Assembly (NCBI RefSeq): GCF_011074885.1
Contig: NC_054689.1
Location: forward strand, 2,294,001 to 2,358,000
Length of the DNA stretch: 64,000 nucleotides
From: Brettanomyces bruxellensis
Taxonomy: Eukaryota > Ascomycota > Pichiomycetes > Pichiales > Pichiaceae
Direction of reading: 5' to 3'
The notes beneath the pieces were generated by a model that did not search any database, was not told the origin of the DNA, and saw only the letters and a program-made list of their open reading frames with translations. This document shows, piece by piece, positions 40,386 through 49,777 of the stretch. Each line of letters begins with the position of its first letter. Position 1 is the stretch's first letter. The position numbers and the translations under genes are program-made.

Positions 40386-40895
40386 GGATTGAACCCGTGA
40401 CTCAATTTTTTCGTCCTTCGCAATGTTGCCCTCGCCCGAGCTCATGGCTGTGCTGCCCGCAGCGCCCGACGCCCCTGGATAGGTCAACGAAGTCCCTGCG
40501 GCGCGGCCGATCGCGACCGGCGACAAAGTTTGCCCCTGCGTCTGCTGGAGGAGCTGCTGGTAGTCCGCGTACCCGCCGTATTGCGCCGTGTAACTGGGCA
40601 TGAGGTAGCCACCAGCACGCTGGGATGCGCCTGCAGCTGCCGCCGAGTACAGCCCGGCAGACGGCGTCCCTGAGTGGCCCGAGTAGCTGCCCGAGTAGTC
40701 GTATGTCAAGGCCGGGCGCGAGGCCGGGGGCACCGCCGCCTGGTACGGGTAGGGCTGCGCAAGGTACCCACTGTAGGGGTGCTGCTGCTGCAGGTTCTGC
40801 TGCAGGTTCTGCCGCTCCCCGGGCAAGGGCGCGCCAGAAGTCTCGCCCACTTGGTGCGGCTGCTGCGCCGGGTTGTATGGATAGCCGGATGACAT
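38943..40895 (-). CDS. EFG1: APSES-family transcription factor, EFG1/PHD1/StuA-like
   Basis: Basic helix-loop-helix-like (APSES) DNA-binding regulator; relatives control filamentous growth, biofilm formation and the cAMP response. The 650-residue protein has a Gln/Tyr/Pro/Gly/Ala-rich N-terminal half with an Ala-Gln alternating stretch (about residues 169-210). The APSES domain lies at about 325-432: [40 protein letters not shown] and [21 protein letters not shown] tail with an Ala/Asn/Asp/Ser-rich repeat (about 511-555) and a Pro/Ser/Tyr-rich end follows. The DNA-binding domain is close to Efg1/Phd1/Sok2; orthology among those cannot be settled here. The frame continues upstream from a TTG, but the first ATG is 40895. 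Its upstream spacer is 3.3 kb. Confidence 0.9.
39236..39362 (-). repeat. Coding repeat: Ala/Asn/Asp/Ser-rich array in APSES factor
   Basis: Imperfect short units around GCATTTGCAG or GCATCTGCAGAACTT on the plus strand, read on the minus strand as Ala-Asp-Ala-Asn-Ala-Ala-Asn units. The array lies after the DNA-binding domain and is likely length-variable. Confidence 0.75.
40262..40390 (-). repeat. Coding repeat: Ala-Gln array in APSES factor
   Basis: Tandem six-base units (TGTGCC or TGGGCC on the plus strand) encode an alternating Gln-Ala stretch with interspersed Val, Leu, Thr and Ser. Gln-rich arrays in Efg1-type proteins promote self-association and phase separation; here that is inferred. 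Confidence 0.8.
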
Positions 40896-40970
40896 TTGGG
40901 TATTAAAGTAATTCAATGCCTGTTTCAAATGACTCAAATAATTTGAATTCTGAAATGAGTAATCAAATCA

Positions 40971-41036
40971 AATTCTTCAATTCAATTCTTCAATTCAATT
41001 CTTCAATTCGATTCTTCAATTCAATTCTTTAAATTC
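40971..41036 (+). repeat. 13-bp tandem repeat ahead of APSES gene
   Basis: Four units of AATTCTTCAATTC (the fourth with one change) and a degenerate fifth, beginning 76 bases upstream of the APSES-factor ATG, so likely within its 5' leader. Confidence 0.85.
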
Positions 41037-43918
41037 TCCAGTCTTCTTTAATCCAGATTCTCTATTCTATGTGCTTCTATCCAATATCACAATACTTGAA
41101 CTCAATTCTATATCAATCTCTCTAATGATATGATTCAGGATCTTCGTAGGTTTATCCTCTCGTTCTGTCTCGAATCAATCTCAATCAATCACCTAACGAA
41201 CTCTATCAAAATTTCAATAATACAATATCCGACACACAGAAAGGCTCCTCTTAATATGAAGTATCAACTGTGTGTATGTGTAAAGAAACGCCAACTTCAA
41301 ATTCAAAGCAAATGCAAATGTTATCAATGAACTCTGTAATTACACTCTATAGCACTAATTCTTGCAAATTATACCTCAATTGATATTCTCCGTCCTCTAA
41401 TCACCTAATTGCTAAATCAAATCAACTGAAAGTCTCTGATAACTGCTTGGTCAAATAATTTCTGACCAAATCAAATTCACAATGATACTGCAATGTGTCC
41501 CTTTTTTTGGAAAAGCGAAAGAAAAAAAAATATACGTCGGCCAAAGTAAGTCCAACACACCCTTATTCTTACTGCTGGTACTAAATGTCGGGGATTTTGT
41601 CCTGATCACTTTAATCCAATCGCTGTCCTATGCCTAATGTATATGTGATGATGATATACTTTTAAATAAACGTTACCTCCTTTCTGTCGGTCCGTTTACC
41701 TATTTTATTGTTTTTTTTCCCCCGTTTTCCCCTGGTTGCGAATAATTTCGTCTTCAAATTTTTATTTTTATCTCTATGTATTTTTTTTTCTGCCCAATGT
41801 ATTGCTCTATATTTTTCCAATATCTTTTTTTTTCCTGCTGGAAAAGCAAATGTACGTGACGTGATAATGCGTTAACCTCTTATGTAACGCACAATTTTTT
41901 TTTTTTTTTTTTTGATTTACTACCGCTGGATATTTCCTTGTCAGTAAATAATTAAACTTGATACGTCAGTATGGAAATTGTCTCGTAAGTTACCACGTTC
42001 CTCCAATTGATGTTTTTGCTAGCAAATCGTACAGGTTCTGTAGCATGTGGATTAAAAGAGGCGAAAATCCAAAGTAATAATCAGTAGTACAAGAAGTGGT
42101 TTGAATCAACTGACGGGAAATAGATGCAGAAGAAAAATAAAAATAAAAAATATCATAATTTTAAAAAATGGAAATGAAAGAAACACGAAAAAAAAAAAAA
42201 ATTTAAACATCAATGCAACAAAAAACGCAAAAAATGCGTGTATTTGGCGGAATTTCATATGGAGAAGATGTAAGGAAATTACAAATATAGGCCCAGAAAT
42301 CTTGCCTAGGCAGCGGTTAAGATAAACGAAGTAGGAATTTGACACAAATTCCATTGGCTAACATGAAATCTACGAAATGGTCACATTGGTCCAAATTAAC
42401 GGCGTACTGAAATTGCAAACAAACTTTACTAGATGAAACTGTATCTGCGGTCAAACGTTATTCGCCAGTTGCCGATAACTGCACCTTCGGGTCAGAGCAT
42501 TTTTTTTGAGGACCGGAAGATTTTCACTGTTCTTAATTAGATTAAGGAACTTGTTGGGATCAAAAACGAAGGTCCACAGATGAAATTTTTTCCTCCCCTT
42601 CTTTGTACTATCAGCTAAGCCTTTTTTTAATGTAAGATGTGAGTTCGGTTCTATATATAACTTGAAGTACAGTATACGTTGTCAAAGTTTATAAAAAGCC
42701 TTAAATCTGCAAAACATATTATACATCTTGCCTTATCGTACGGGCATAACACACATCATGCTCCCAAAATCCCGCAGAAAAGGAAAACAAAAAGCATACG
42801 TTCTGATGCATCCCGAAAGCTCACAGGTACTTCTTTGTGTGGTGAATTGCATCTGAGACTAGATGCACGACCATTAGTTGTTGGGCATTGCATTCATGTG
42901 CTGAAAATAATCACACATGCAATACAATTTTCTTATTTTTTTTCCTGAGCCGAACAATGAATTGTTGGCATTTTTTAGGGCTGTCTTTGTTATTCTATGA
43001 AATGTCTCCTGAGTTCCGTCGGAAATAGGGAGGGGAAAAATTTCCTCCAACGGACCTCCAGCAGCCCGAACTCCATACATTATCTGTATTATGTGAGGTA
43101 CCCACTTGTCCCATAACGCAGAAGCACAACCGTTTATTCTTTGCAACGGTACATGCTTTTTGGATCTTTTCGGTACATATCATTAAACGCATGCACTACA
43201 CCCGCAGCCTATGTGCTCCAAATGGCAGATATTGCCAGATACTCAACCTACAAATGGTTCTATGTATTTCGCGATATCGTTTGCAACATATATGGGGTTT
43301 GCATATGCGTCCATCCATTACATAAATATGAACTTTGCTCTGCAAGCACTGCTTTTTAATCTAATTTGCTTTTCGTATTTACGTAATTTGCTTTACATCG
43401 CGCAAATCCCACGCATTTCATTTTCTCTATTTTTTCTACATTTTCCCCTCACCGTTTCTCTACAAATCAGAACTTTGGAATAAGCAACGGTTCGGCTGAA
43501 GATACTCGTAAAAATTTGGGAGGAAAATATTTTACCTAAATACTACGTGTTTACGCTGTGTTTGATAAACGTGGCTCCCATTATATTTTGCATCTTCGTA
43601 TTATACGATCACACACATGCGTAAGAAAAATAATAAATAAATAAAAAATAAAATAAAATGAGGTAATTTTTTTTTTTTTTTTTTTGCATTAATTGCATCC
43701 CAAGTTCTCGGCGAAAGCATTTAGCATGGGTATCCGGATTTAAAGGGAAAGCTGTCAGTGCACGTACAACGATAGTTTTAGAAGGGTCGCCGATGTTTCA
43801 TAGGGATTAATTGGATAAACAGTTTATTGGCCATTCTACTTAAAGGTAACATCTCTGCAGTGTACTTCATGCAACTTGAATTGCATTTCATTTCATGTCT
43901 GTATTGCATGTTTTTTAA

Positions 43919-43981
43919 GCTTTTTATGCTTACATCTGAATAGCATTCTCTATGCTTTTTATGCTTACTTCTGTATTGCAT
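43919..43981 (+). repeat. Imperfect ~35-bp direct repeat downstream of SPE2
   Basis: Two units starting GCTTTTTATGCTTAC at 43919 and 43954, with partial flanking copies around GCATGCTTAC. It lies about 180-245 bases beyond the SPE2 stop codon. Confidence 0.6.
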
Positions 43982-44163
43982 GCTTACTATATGTATTTCA
44001 TTTTTCATTCTTTTCATGCTTTTCAGGATGTTTATGTTTATTAAATTACCTCCTGAATGCATGCTTTACACACAATTGCATCTCCCACTTTAAAATATAG
44101 TTCTTTCCCTATTCCTACGTTTGTCTTCTGATGTTTCATTTTTCGGTAAAACTCTATTCTGCT

Positions 44164-45384
44164 CTAATTAAATTTATTCTTAACAAAATGGCAATAGAGC
44201 ATCTGATATCCAAATCTGAGATCATACACAATACAGTCATCCTTCCTATAGCCTTGTAAATCTAAGCTTTTTAGTGAATTGAACGACTGTCTATTGATAC
44301 TCACCTCAGAGCTCTCGCCTGACTCTTGAACAAAAGTAAAAAAGAACGTTTTTGGTTGCAATGACCCAATCACTTTAGTCAAAGTTGTGGCCTTGTCATC
44401 TTTTGGATAATTTGTTTCAAATGATGCATATGACCATCCTTTCTCTGGAGTTATGTGAATCGTATAGTAGTATTTATCCTCCAAGATAGTGTTAGACGAA
44501 AACCCACATGGCGTAAAAGCAAACGAGTCGTGTTTCGTTATTTGTCCTTCGGCAAGATTCATGATGTTTTCAAATCCTGTGTTTTGCATCATTTGTCGGC
44601 CAAACGAATGTCCTGTATCTTCGCATTTTTCATTGTTGTCCTTTCCAGCTCCATAGTTGTCCTTTTCGAAAAGATCTGTTCTTTCAGGATCCAACCCGGT
44701 CATCATGATTTCTAGAGTTTCATCTGGTATTTCTTTTTCCTGAGCACCGTTTTTCAGCATGGGTAGTGATCTATCATTTCCATTCATATAGAAATGCCAG
44801 TGATCAAGAGACAGATTTCCAACTATGTACGAGTCGGATGTCTTCTGGTTGAAATATTTGTTCAGGAAAATTATCTCGTTCGGCCAATTCTTGTGAATAT
44901 CGTGCTGCTTCTCGGGAAACATGAACGTTCTTCGAGAATAAAACACTCTGTATATTTCAGATAGATCATGTTCATATCTGCAGTATTTCCTTACCAACTT
45001 GAGCAACGGTTCTAGCGAGAATAAAGTGGTGGTTCTTCCGCAGGTCTTCAATATCAATTTATGTGCAAAAACAAAAAGAGACGACTCCGATAGCAAGTAG
45101 GCATCCATCATCTGAGAAGATACCCTTGAGATTATTTCACAATTTACTTCCGAGAGCATATGCTCAATTCCAGATAACGGAATATCTCTAAGTCCCATTT
45201 TAGGCCAGCTGATTGGGAGGCACAAATCAGAGGGAGCAAACCAAATTTCTAAAAGTTTCTCTGGGCCTTCAAATGCGTTTGTCGAGTCTAAATTTTCTGA
45301 TAGTTCATGATTCACAAAATCTCCCTTCAATACTGAATCCCGATAGCAACAGTATTTTTCATCATTGGTAGCCATTGGTGTCAT
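44164..45384 (-). CDS. SPE2: S-adenosylmethionine decarboxylase proenzyme
   Basis: Makes decarboxylated S-adenosylmethionine, the aminopropyl donor for spermidine and spermine. The proenzyme cleaves itself to form a pyruvoyl cofactor. The cleavage motif is YLLSESSLFVF with Glu100-Ser101 (Ser codon 45082-45084). Other family blocks are LILKTCGRTTTL (with the catalytic Cys), FTPCGFSSNTI and YYTIHITPEKGWSYASFETN. At 406 residues it is near the yeast length (396). An in-frame TTG lies upstream; the first ATG is 45384, with another Met four codons on. A 19-codon upstream ORF ends 15 bases before this ATG. Confidence 0.95.
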   Translation of the reverse strand: MTPMATNDEKYCCYRDSVLKGDFVNHELSENLDSTNAFEGPEKLLEIWFAPSDLCLPISWPKMGLRDIPLSGIEHMLSEVNCEIISRVSSQMMDAYLLSESSLFVFAHKLILKTCGRTTTLFSLEPLLKLVRKYCRYEHDLSEIYRVFYSRRTFMFPEKQHDIHKNWPNEIIFLNKYFNQKTSDSYIVGNLSLDHWHFYMNGNDRSLPMLKNGAQEKEIPDETLEIMMTGLDPERTDLFEKDNYGAGKDNNEKCEDTGHSFGRQMMQNTGFENIMNLAEGQITKHDSFAFTPCGFSSNTILEDKYYYTIHITPEKGWSYASFETNYPKDDKATTLTKVIGSLQPKTFFFTFVQESGESSEVSINRQSFNSLKSLDLQGYRKDDCIVYDLRFGYQMLYCHFVKNKFN

Positions 45385-47176
45385 GTTTTGCTCCAAATGT
45401 CAGCTTTGTATTCTGCCAGGTTCACTTACACGTGTACTCTTTGTTTTCTGGAATTTCATGAATCCTTGAAGAGTATGAAAATGGTCCAATTTTCCAGTTT
45501 ATTAACGTGGGTTTGTTCAACTAATATATCCAAAAGACCAGCAATTAATTCACACCTGAAAATGAGTATGCTGCCATCAATAATCCAGCTGTGCTTTTAA
45601 TGGATATATTATTAGATGTCAACCTTCAGTTCAGGAAGTGGTAAGATAATATTGAAAGGGAAGTTTTCGTTTAGTTGAGCACAAATTTTTCACTTTTCCA
45701 ATTATATATATCCAAAATACAATTCGCATGTTATCCCATTTATTTTTTATGCTATTCTCGAGATATCCATTTACCTCATGCCGAATAATGCACTGCAGTT
45801 CCTCCGCATTTACTTCGTTCTATTTTTTTTTTTTTTTTTTCTTCGGTTTTCTATTAGATTTGATCTCATTTGTAACCAAGAGTTTTCTTCAAAACTTCAG
45901 AGAATACCCAAAGATGTTTTCATCCACATGATCCGTTCAAAATATCACTTTCAACAATGTCTATATCAGCGATATTGCTGGCAAATCAAATGTTTGTATG
46001 TTACGTCAGACTAGTCCTGATCTTTTTTTTTCTCTAATCGCACAATTGATATTGTTATCTTTCCTATTACTGACGTCAATCGGACAGATCCTTCATTCAT
46101 CTTTGCCGCGGTGTTGAAGGTGTAAAGCATTTTTCAGATATGTCACATGACCAATATTATTGGTGTACGGTTGCATCAGTTAAGAATTTTTCAGTTCATT
46201 GTGACTTTGATGCAAACTTTTATATATCGTGATTAGAGAATGTTGTCAAACGAAATGATCAATCGGTTTGAACTAAGCACATATAAGTACGCTTGAATTT
46301 ACATGTTCAATAATTACGTTACATACGGCAAAAAATTGTATTGCACAAATGCAGAAAGAACTACAACAAAAAACTTTAAATAGTTAGATATACCCCAGGC
46401 ATGAAGCACGCTTATTATGAAAAGAATAAGTACGCGAAAAACTGGGAGTTTCCCTTTAGGAGCAGCACATAACAATATCATTAATAACAGCATAGCTCAG
46501 CATCAAAACGACACCAAGAGCAAGCTACAATAAAGATTATAATATTGCAAAGTATCAGAGGTGCAAAGCATATCCTGAAAGAAGCATCACAGATGTGACA
46601 CTCTCTTTTCAGACATCCATTCACACATATTAACAAAAGTGAAACTCCTTGAAGAGAAGAAAGAGGTAAAAAGATATTAAACTGAGAGAAGAGAAATGGT
46701 GCTTAATAGAGTTGAAGTGAAGACTTTTCACGCGAGGGGAAGCGAAAAAAAAAAAATAAAAAAAAATAAAAAATAGCGAAAAAGAAAGTTGGAATATCTA
46801 ACTTTGGTATTGCTCCTGTTACCAATTTGAGGGCAGTGCAGAGTATAGGTATGCCAAATTAAAAAGCTAATACCAATTTTTTGGGATAAAGCAGCGTAGA
46901 ATAGTTCATACTGAAAAGTGAAGGCGATCACTCCAAGTAATGTAAAATTTGGTAGAGTGAAGTAACAAGAGTAGATCCATTAGTTTAAATTGATCAGAGC
47001 AAAGCACCCAATAGGGGTTAGGTGGGTTTTGTAGAGACACAAAAAATGGAGCAAAAAATAAATAAAAGTGAAAATAAAAAGATCGCGAAAGCTTAGCAGA
47101 AAGATCACCAAGTGGCTTTTTATGCTATTCCGCGTTCTTTTTTCACAGATAAAAGTTACCGTTTAGCGTGGAGTGA
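45385..47176. other. Divergent promoter region SPE2/NPL6
   Basis: A 1.79 kb spacer upstream of both genes. It contains a T run near 45822-45840, a TTTTATATAT element near 46218-46228, and A-rich runs at about 46744-46773. No RNA gene or protein recognised. Apart from the SPE2 upstream ORF nothing in it stands out. Confidence 0.45.
45400..45459 (-). other. Upstream ORF ahead of SPE2
   Basis: ATG at 45459 on the minus strand opens a 19-codon frame that ends at TGA (45402-45400), 15 bases before the SPE2 ATG. Whether it is in the mRNA is unknown. Upstream ORFs control S-adenosylmethionine decarboxylase translation in animals and plants, with different peptides. Confidence 0.4.
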
Positions 47177-48388
47177 ATGAAAATGCCCAGGCATAAAAGA
47201 GGAGCACCTAAGAAAGAAAAAGCAGAAGTGGAAGAGAAAAAGGAAGAGGTCAAAAAGGAGGCTTTACAGGAAAAAGCAGGTGAAACGCCCAAGGATGCAG
47301 AGGATAACTATAATGATCCAGATTACAATCCGAAAGAGGCAAATGTCGAAGAAGATACAGACATAGACAGTGACACCGAAATCGTTTATGTGCTAATAAA
47401 TCAATTAAGGGGAAGAGGCCGTCCAAGGTTAAAAAGAAAGTCAGATGAAGAGCCAAAAGTGCATAAGAAGAAGATCAAAAAGATCTTTGTTGATGATAAG
47501 GGAAACCACCTCACAGTTCGGAATGATGAGGTCGTGACACCGGATGATCCAAAGGGGGACAAGAAGGTGACCGAATTGGGTGAGCTTCTTGGAGGAAGAA
47601 GTTATAAAGTTCCTACCTTCAAAGCACCTGGAAGAGGGGATCGTTTATACATGGTTTCGACAGATGTTGCAAGATGTGTTGGATACAGAGACTCGTACTA
47701 TCTCTTTCAAAAGCATTTTGACTTGTTCCGGGCCACCGTTTCTGCTGCGGATAGGGTGGAAATGGTAAATGATGGAATTATACCTTCCACATTTAAGGCC
47801 AGAGCCCTTTATATGGTTACTGCAAGATCCATCTTTAAGGTGTTTGGTTCGATGGTCATTGAAAACGGAAAGCAGGTCACAGACGACTACTATGAGGATA
47901 AGGCAAGGGCTAATGGTGCAGTTGAGGGTGCACCTGCTGTAACATTAGATGCTGCAGCCTCAAACTCATCTCACAGAAGTCATCATAAAAAAAGATCTTC
48001 TTCTCCTGCCCAGGCTGCCAACTCCGCAAATCAGTACTCAGTTGCCTGGATATACGATAACGCGGTTAAGAGTAGGCAGTTGGACTCTATGATTCTTTAC
48101 GATCGTCAAGAAGTTATCAATACAGTTGCTAATGGAAAATACGAGCGAGATCCGTACACTGGCATAGTTTATGTGCCGGAAACGACACAGCCAACGCATC
48201 ACACTTTTGAGAAGGTCGACAATGGAAGCGGCAAGTCCGACAAGCTTGTTTTCAGTACGAGAATCAAGACCTCACCCTTTATCAGTACAGGTCTTGCAGA
48301 TGTTCCATCTGAAATATATGAAGATGTCGTAGACGATGAGGTGAAAAAGGCAATTGAAGAGCAAAAGAAATATGAGCAGACGTTTTGA
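47177..48388 (+). CDS. NPL6: Chromatin remodelling complex subunit NPL6/RSC7
   Basis: Subunit of the RSC nucleosome-remodelling complex (Rsc7/Swp82 family). The 403-residue protein starts with a Lys/Glu-rich charged region, followed by an AT-hook (RGRGRPRLKRK, about residues 76-86). The conserved domain includes LGELLGGRSYKVPTFKAPGR, GDRLYMVSTDVARCVGYRDS and FKARALYMVTARSIFKVFGS. It matches Npl6 better than the SWI/SNF subunit Swp82 by these blocks. A Ser/His/Lys-rich linker (about 265-280) and an acidic C-terminus follow. ATG 47177. Confidence 0.88.
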   Translation: MKMPRHKRGAPKKEKAEVEEKKEEVKKEALQEKAGETPKDAEDNYNDPDYNPKEANVEEDTDIDSDTEIVYVLINQLRGRGRPRLKRKSDEEPKVHKKKIKKIFVDDKGNHLTVRNDEVVTPDDPKGDKKVTELGELLGGRSYKVPTFKAPGRGDRLYMVSTDVARCVGYRDSYYLFQKHFDLFRATVSAADRVEMVNDGIIPSTFKARALYMVTARSIFKVFGSMVIENGKQVTDDYYEDKARANGAVEGAPAVTLDAAASNSSHRSHHKKRSSSPAQAANSANQYSVAWIYDNAVKSRQLDSMILYDRQEVINTVANGKYERDPYTGIVYVPETTQPTHHTFEKVDNGSGKSDKLVFSTRIKTSPFISTGLADVPSEIYEDVVDDEVKKAIEEQKKYEQTF

Positions 48389-48801
48389 CCATCTGCTTTG
48401 CGTTGTATAGTTTGTATATTAAATGTATGTGATTATTTACATATGGTCTCTATCTGAAGGTAAGCTGAAAAATACAGTGCTTTTACTTTTTTTTTCTTTC
48501 TTTTCTATGACGGATGCATTTTTACCGAAGGGTACCGTTCCTGCTGAGAAACCTGCATCAATGTATTTCATAGCATTGTCCCGCGATAACATTTAAATGC
48601 TTTTTGTATTTCCTCGCCGTTTTATTTTGCGGGGATAAATCTGACACCACTTCGATTCCTTGGTATTTATCTTTTTATCCTGGAACAAGCATCATTTTTA
48701 CCCCTACGACTCAGACCACGAGTGCATAATCACACATCTTCATTTCTCTTTTTTCAAGTCTCTCCCTCTGTGTTTCCTGCATCTCTGATGTGCCTCTATA
48801 T
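48389..48801. other. Spacer NPL6/TPC1
   Basis: A 413-base spacer between same-strand genes. A T-rich run lies near 48487-48505. Nothing else recognised. Confidence 0.4.
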
Positions 48802-49680
48802 ATGACTGAAAGTTCTGTTCGACAAGGCGCCGAGATTCCGGCATATATTTCATTGGTTTCAGGCGCCTTTTCCGGGGTTATTGCCAGACTTTTTGTTGCC
48901 CCAGTTGATGTGATCAAGATTCGAATGCAATTGCAATCAAACGCCCGATTGTATGGCACCATAACATCTACTATATCCACAATATGGAAAAATGAAGGTT
49001 TCACCGCCTTCTGGAAGGGTAACGTGTCTGCCGAGATCATGTACTTGATCTATGGATCTGCCCAGTTTACGAGTTACTCATTCCTGAATACGCATTTATC
49101 CAGATTTGAGAAAAAGCACTCCATGAATATTCCAACCGCCGTACATTCGCTCACTATTGGTGCAATTGCTGGCTGTGCTGCAACGTGCTCTTCCTACCCG
49201 TTTGATCTTCTCAGAACGAGACTAATTTCAAACGAGAAGCCACGTTTTGTTTCTCTTTACCGGGAGATCAAAGACATTCTGGTAGCTTCTGGGTGTCGTG
49301 GATTTTTTGGCGGTGGTTTCTTATCTGTTTTATCGGTTGCATTAACAACGGGTTTTTCATTTGCCGGATACAATGTGCTTAAAGGTGCCACATTTGGCAC
49401 AATATTTGAGCCTACAAGTGGTTTGATAGCCGGTGCATTGTCCAAATTTCTTGTTTATCCGCTTGACCTATTAAAAAGAAGAAGGCAGATCACCACATCC
49501 TGCACTGTGTCGCAAACAGCAGTTGGAATTTTTCAAAAAGAAGGTCTCCGGGGCTTTTATCACGGTTTAATACCGTCCATTGTAAAATCTGCTCCTACAA
49601 CAATGCTAAGTCTCTATTTCTATGAGCTAGCCTCTGGCCAGTTGCTAAGGATGGAAGAATCAAAAAGATTAAATGCATAG
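48802..49680 (+). CDS. TPC1: Mitochondrial thiamine pyrophosphate carrier
   Basis: Mitochondrial carrier family member, predicted to import thiamine pyrophosphate into the matrix. The 292-residue protein has three repeats of about 100 residues, each with a carrier signature: PVDVIKIRM, PFDLLRTRL and PLDLLKRRR. FWKGN and YGSAQFTSYSFLN in repeat 1 are strongly like Tpc1. The open frame reaches a GTG at 48790, but the first ATG in frame is 48802; an ATG at 48788 is out of frame and stops at once. Convergent with NOC4, only 97 bases apart. Confidence 0.88.
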   Translation: MTESSVRQGAEIPAYISLVSGAFSGVIARLFVAPVDVIKIRMQLQSNARLYGTITSTISTIWKNEGFTAFWKGNVSAEIMYLIYGSAQFTSYSFLNTHLSRFEKKHSMNIPTAVHSLTIGAIAGCAATCSSYPFDLLRTRLISNEKPRFVSLYREIKDILVASGCRGFFGGGFLSVLSVALTTGFSFAGYNVLKGATFGTIFEPTSGLIAGALSKFLVYPLDLLKRRRQITTSCTVSQTAVGIFQKEGLRGFYHGLIPSIVKSAPTTMLSLYFYELASGQLLRMEESKRLNA

Positions 49681-49777
49681 ATACAACTGATGAGAATAAT
49701 TAGATTTACGTACGCTACTCTTATGTTTATAGAATATCGCTCTGCTATTAATTGTCATTTATTCAAATTATTCTAGT

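Larger units (their letters stand above)
40896..44163. other. 3.3 kb spacer: APSES-factor upstream region
   Basis: The longest spacer in the window, between the 5' end of the APSES gene and the 3' end of SPE2. It holds a 13-bp tandem repeat (40971-41036), 19-base T runs at 41895-41913 and 43667-43685, and a direct repeat near the SPE2 end (43919-43981). Open frames at 42101-42325, 42679-42948 and 43141-43483 have no family resemblance, and at least the 42679 frame starts at TTG. I read this mainly as an extended promoter and long leader, as known for Efg1-type regulators; an unannotated noncoding RNA is possible but not visible. Confidence 0.5.

Noticed and set aside
39917..40603. 228-residue ORF opposite the APSES gene
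   Set aside because: The Pro/Val alternation is the reverse reading of the Ala-Gln repeat array.
42679..43483. ORFs in the 3.3 kb spacer
   Set aside because: At least the 42679 frame lacks an ATG start; the readings are low complexity and match no protein I recognise.
44026..44040. Replication-origin consensus-like word near TTTATGTTTA
   Set aside because: It misses the S. cerevisiae consensus by one base, and origins in this clade do not follow that consensus reliably.
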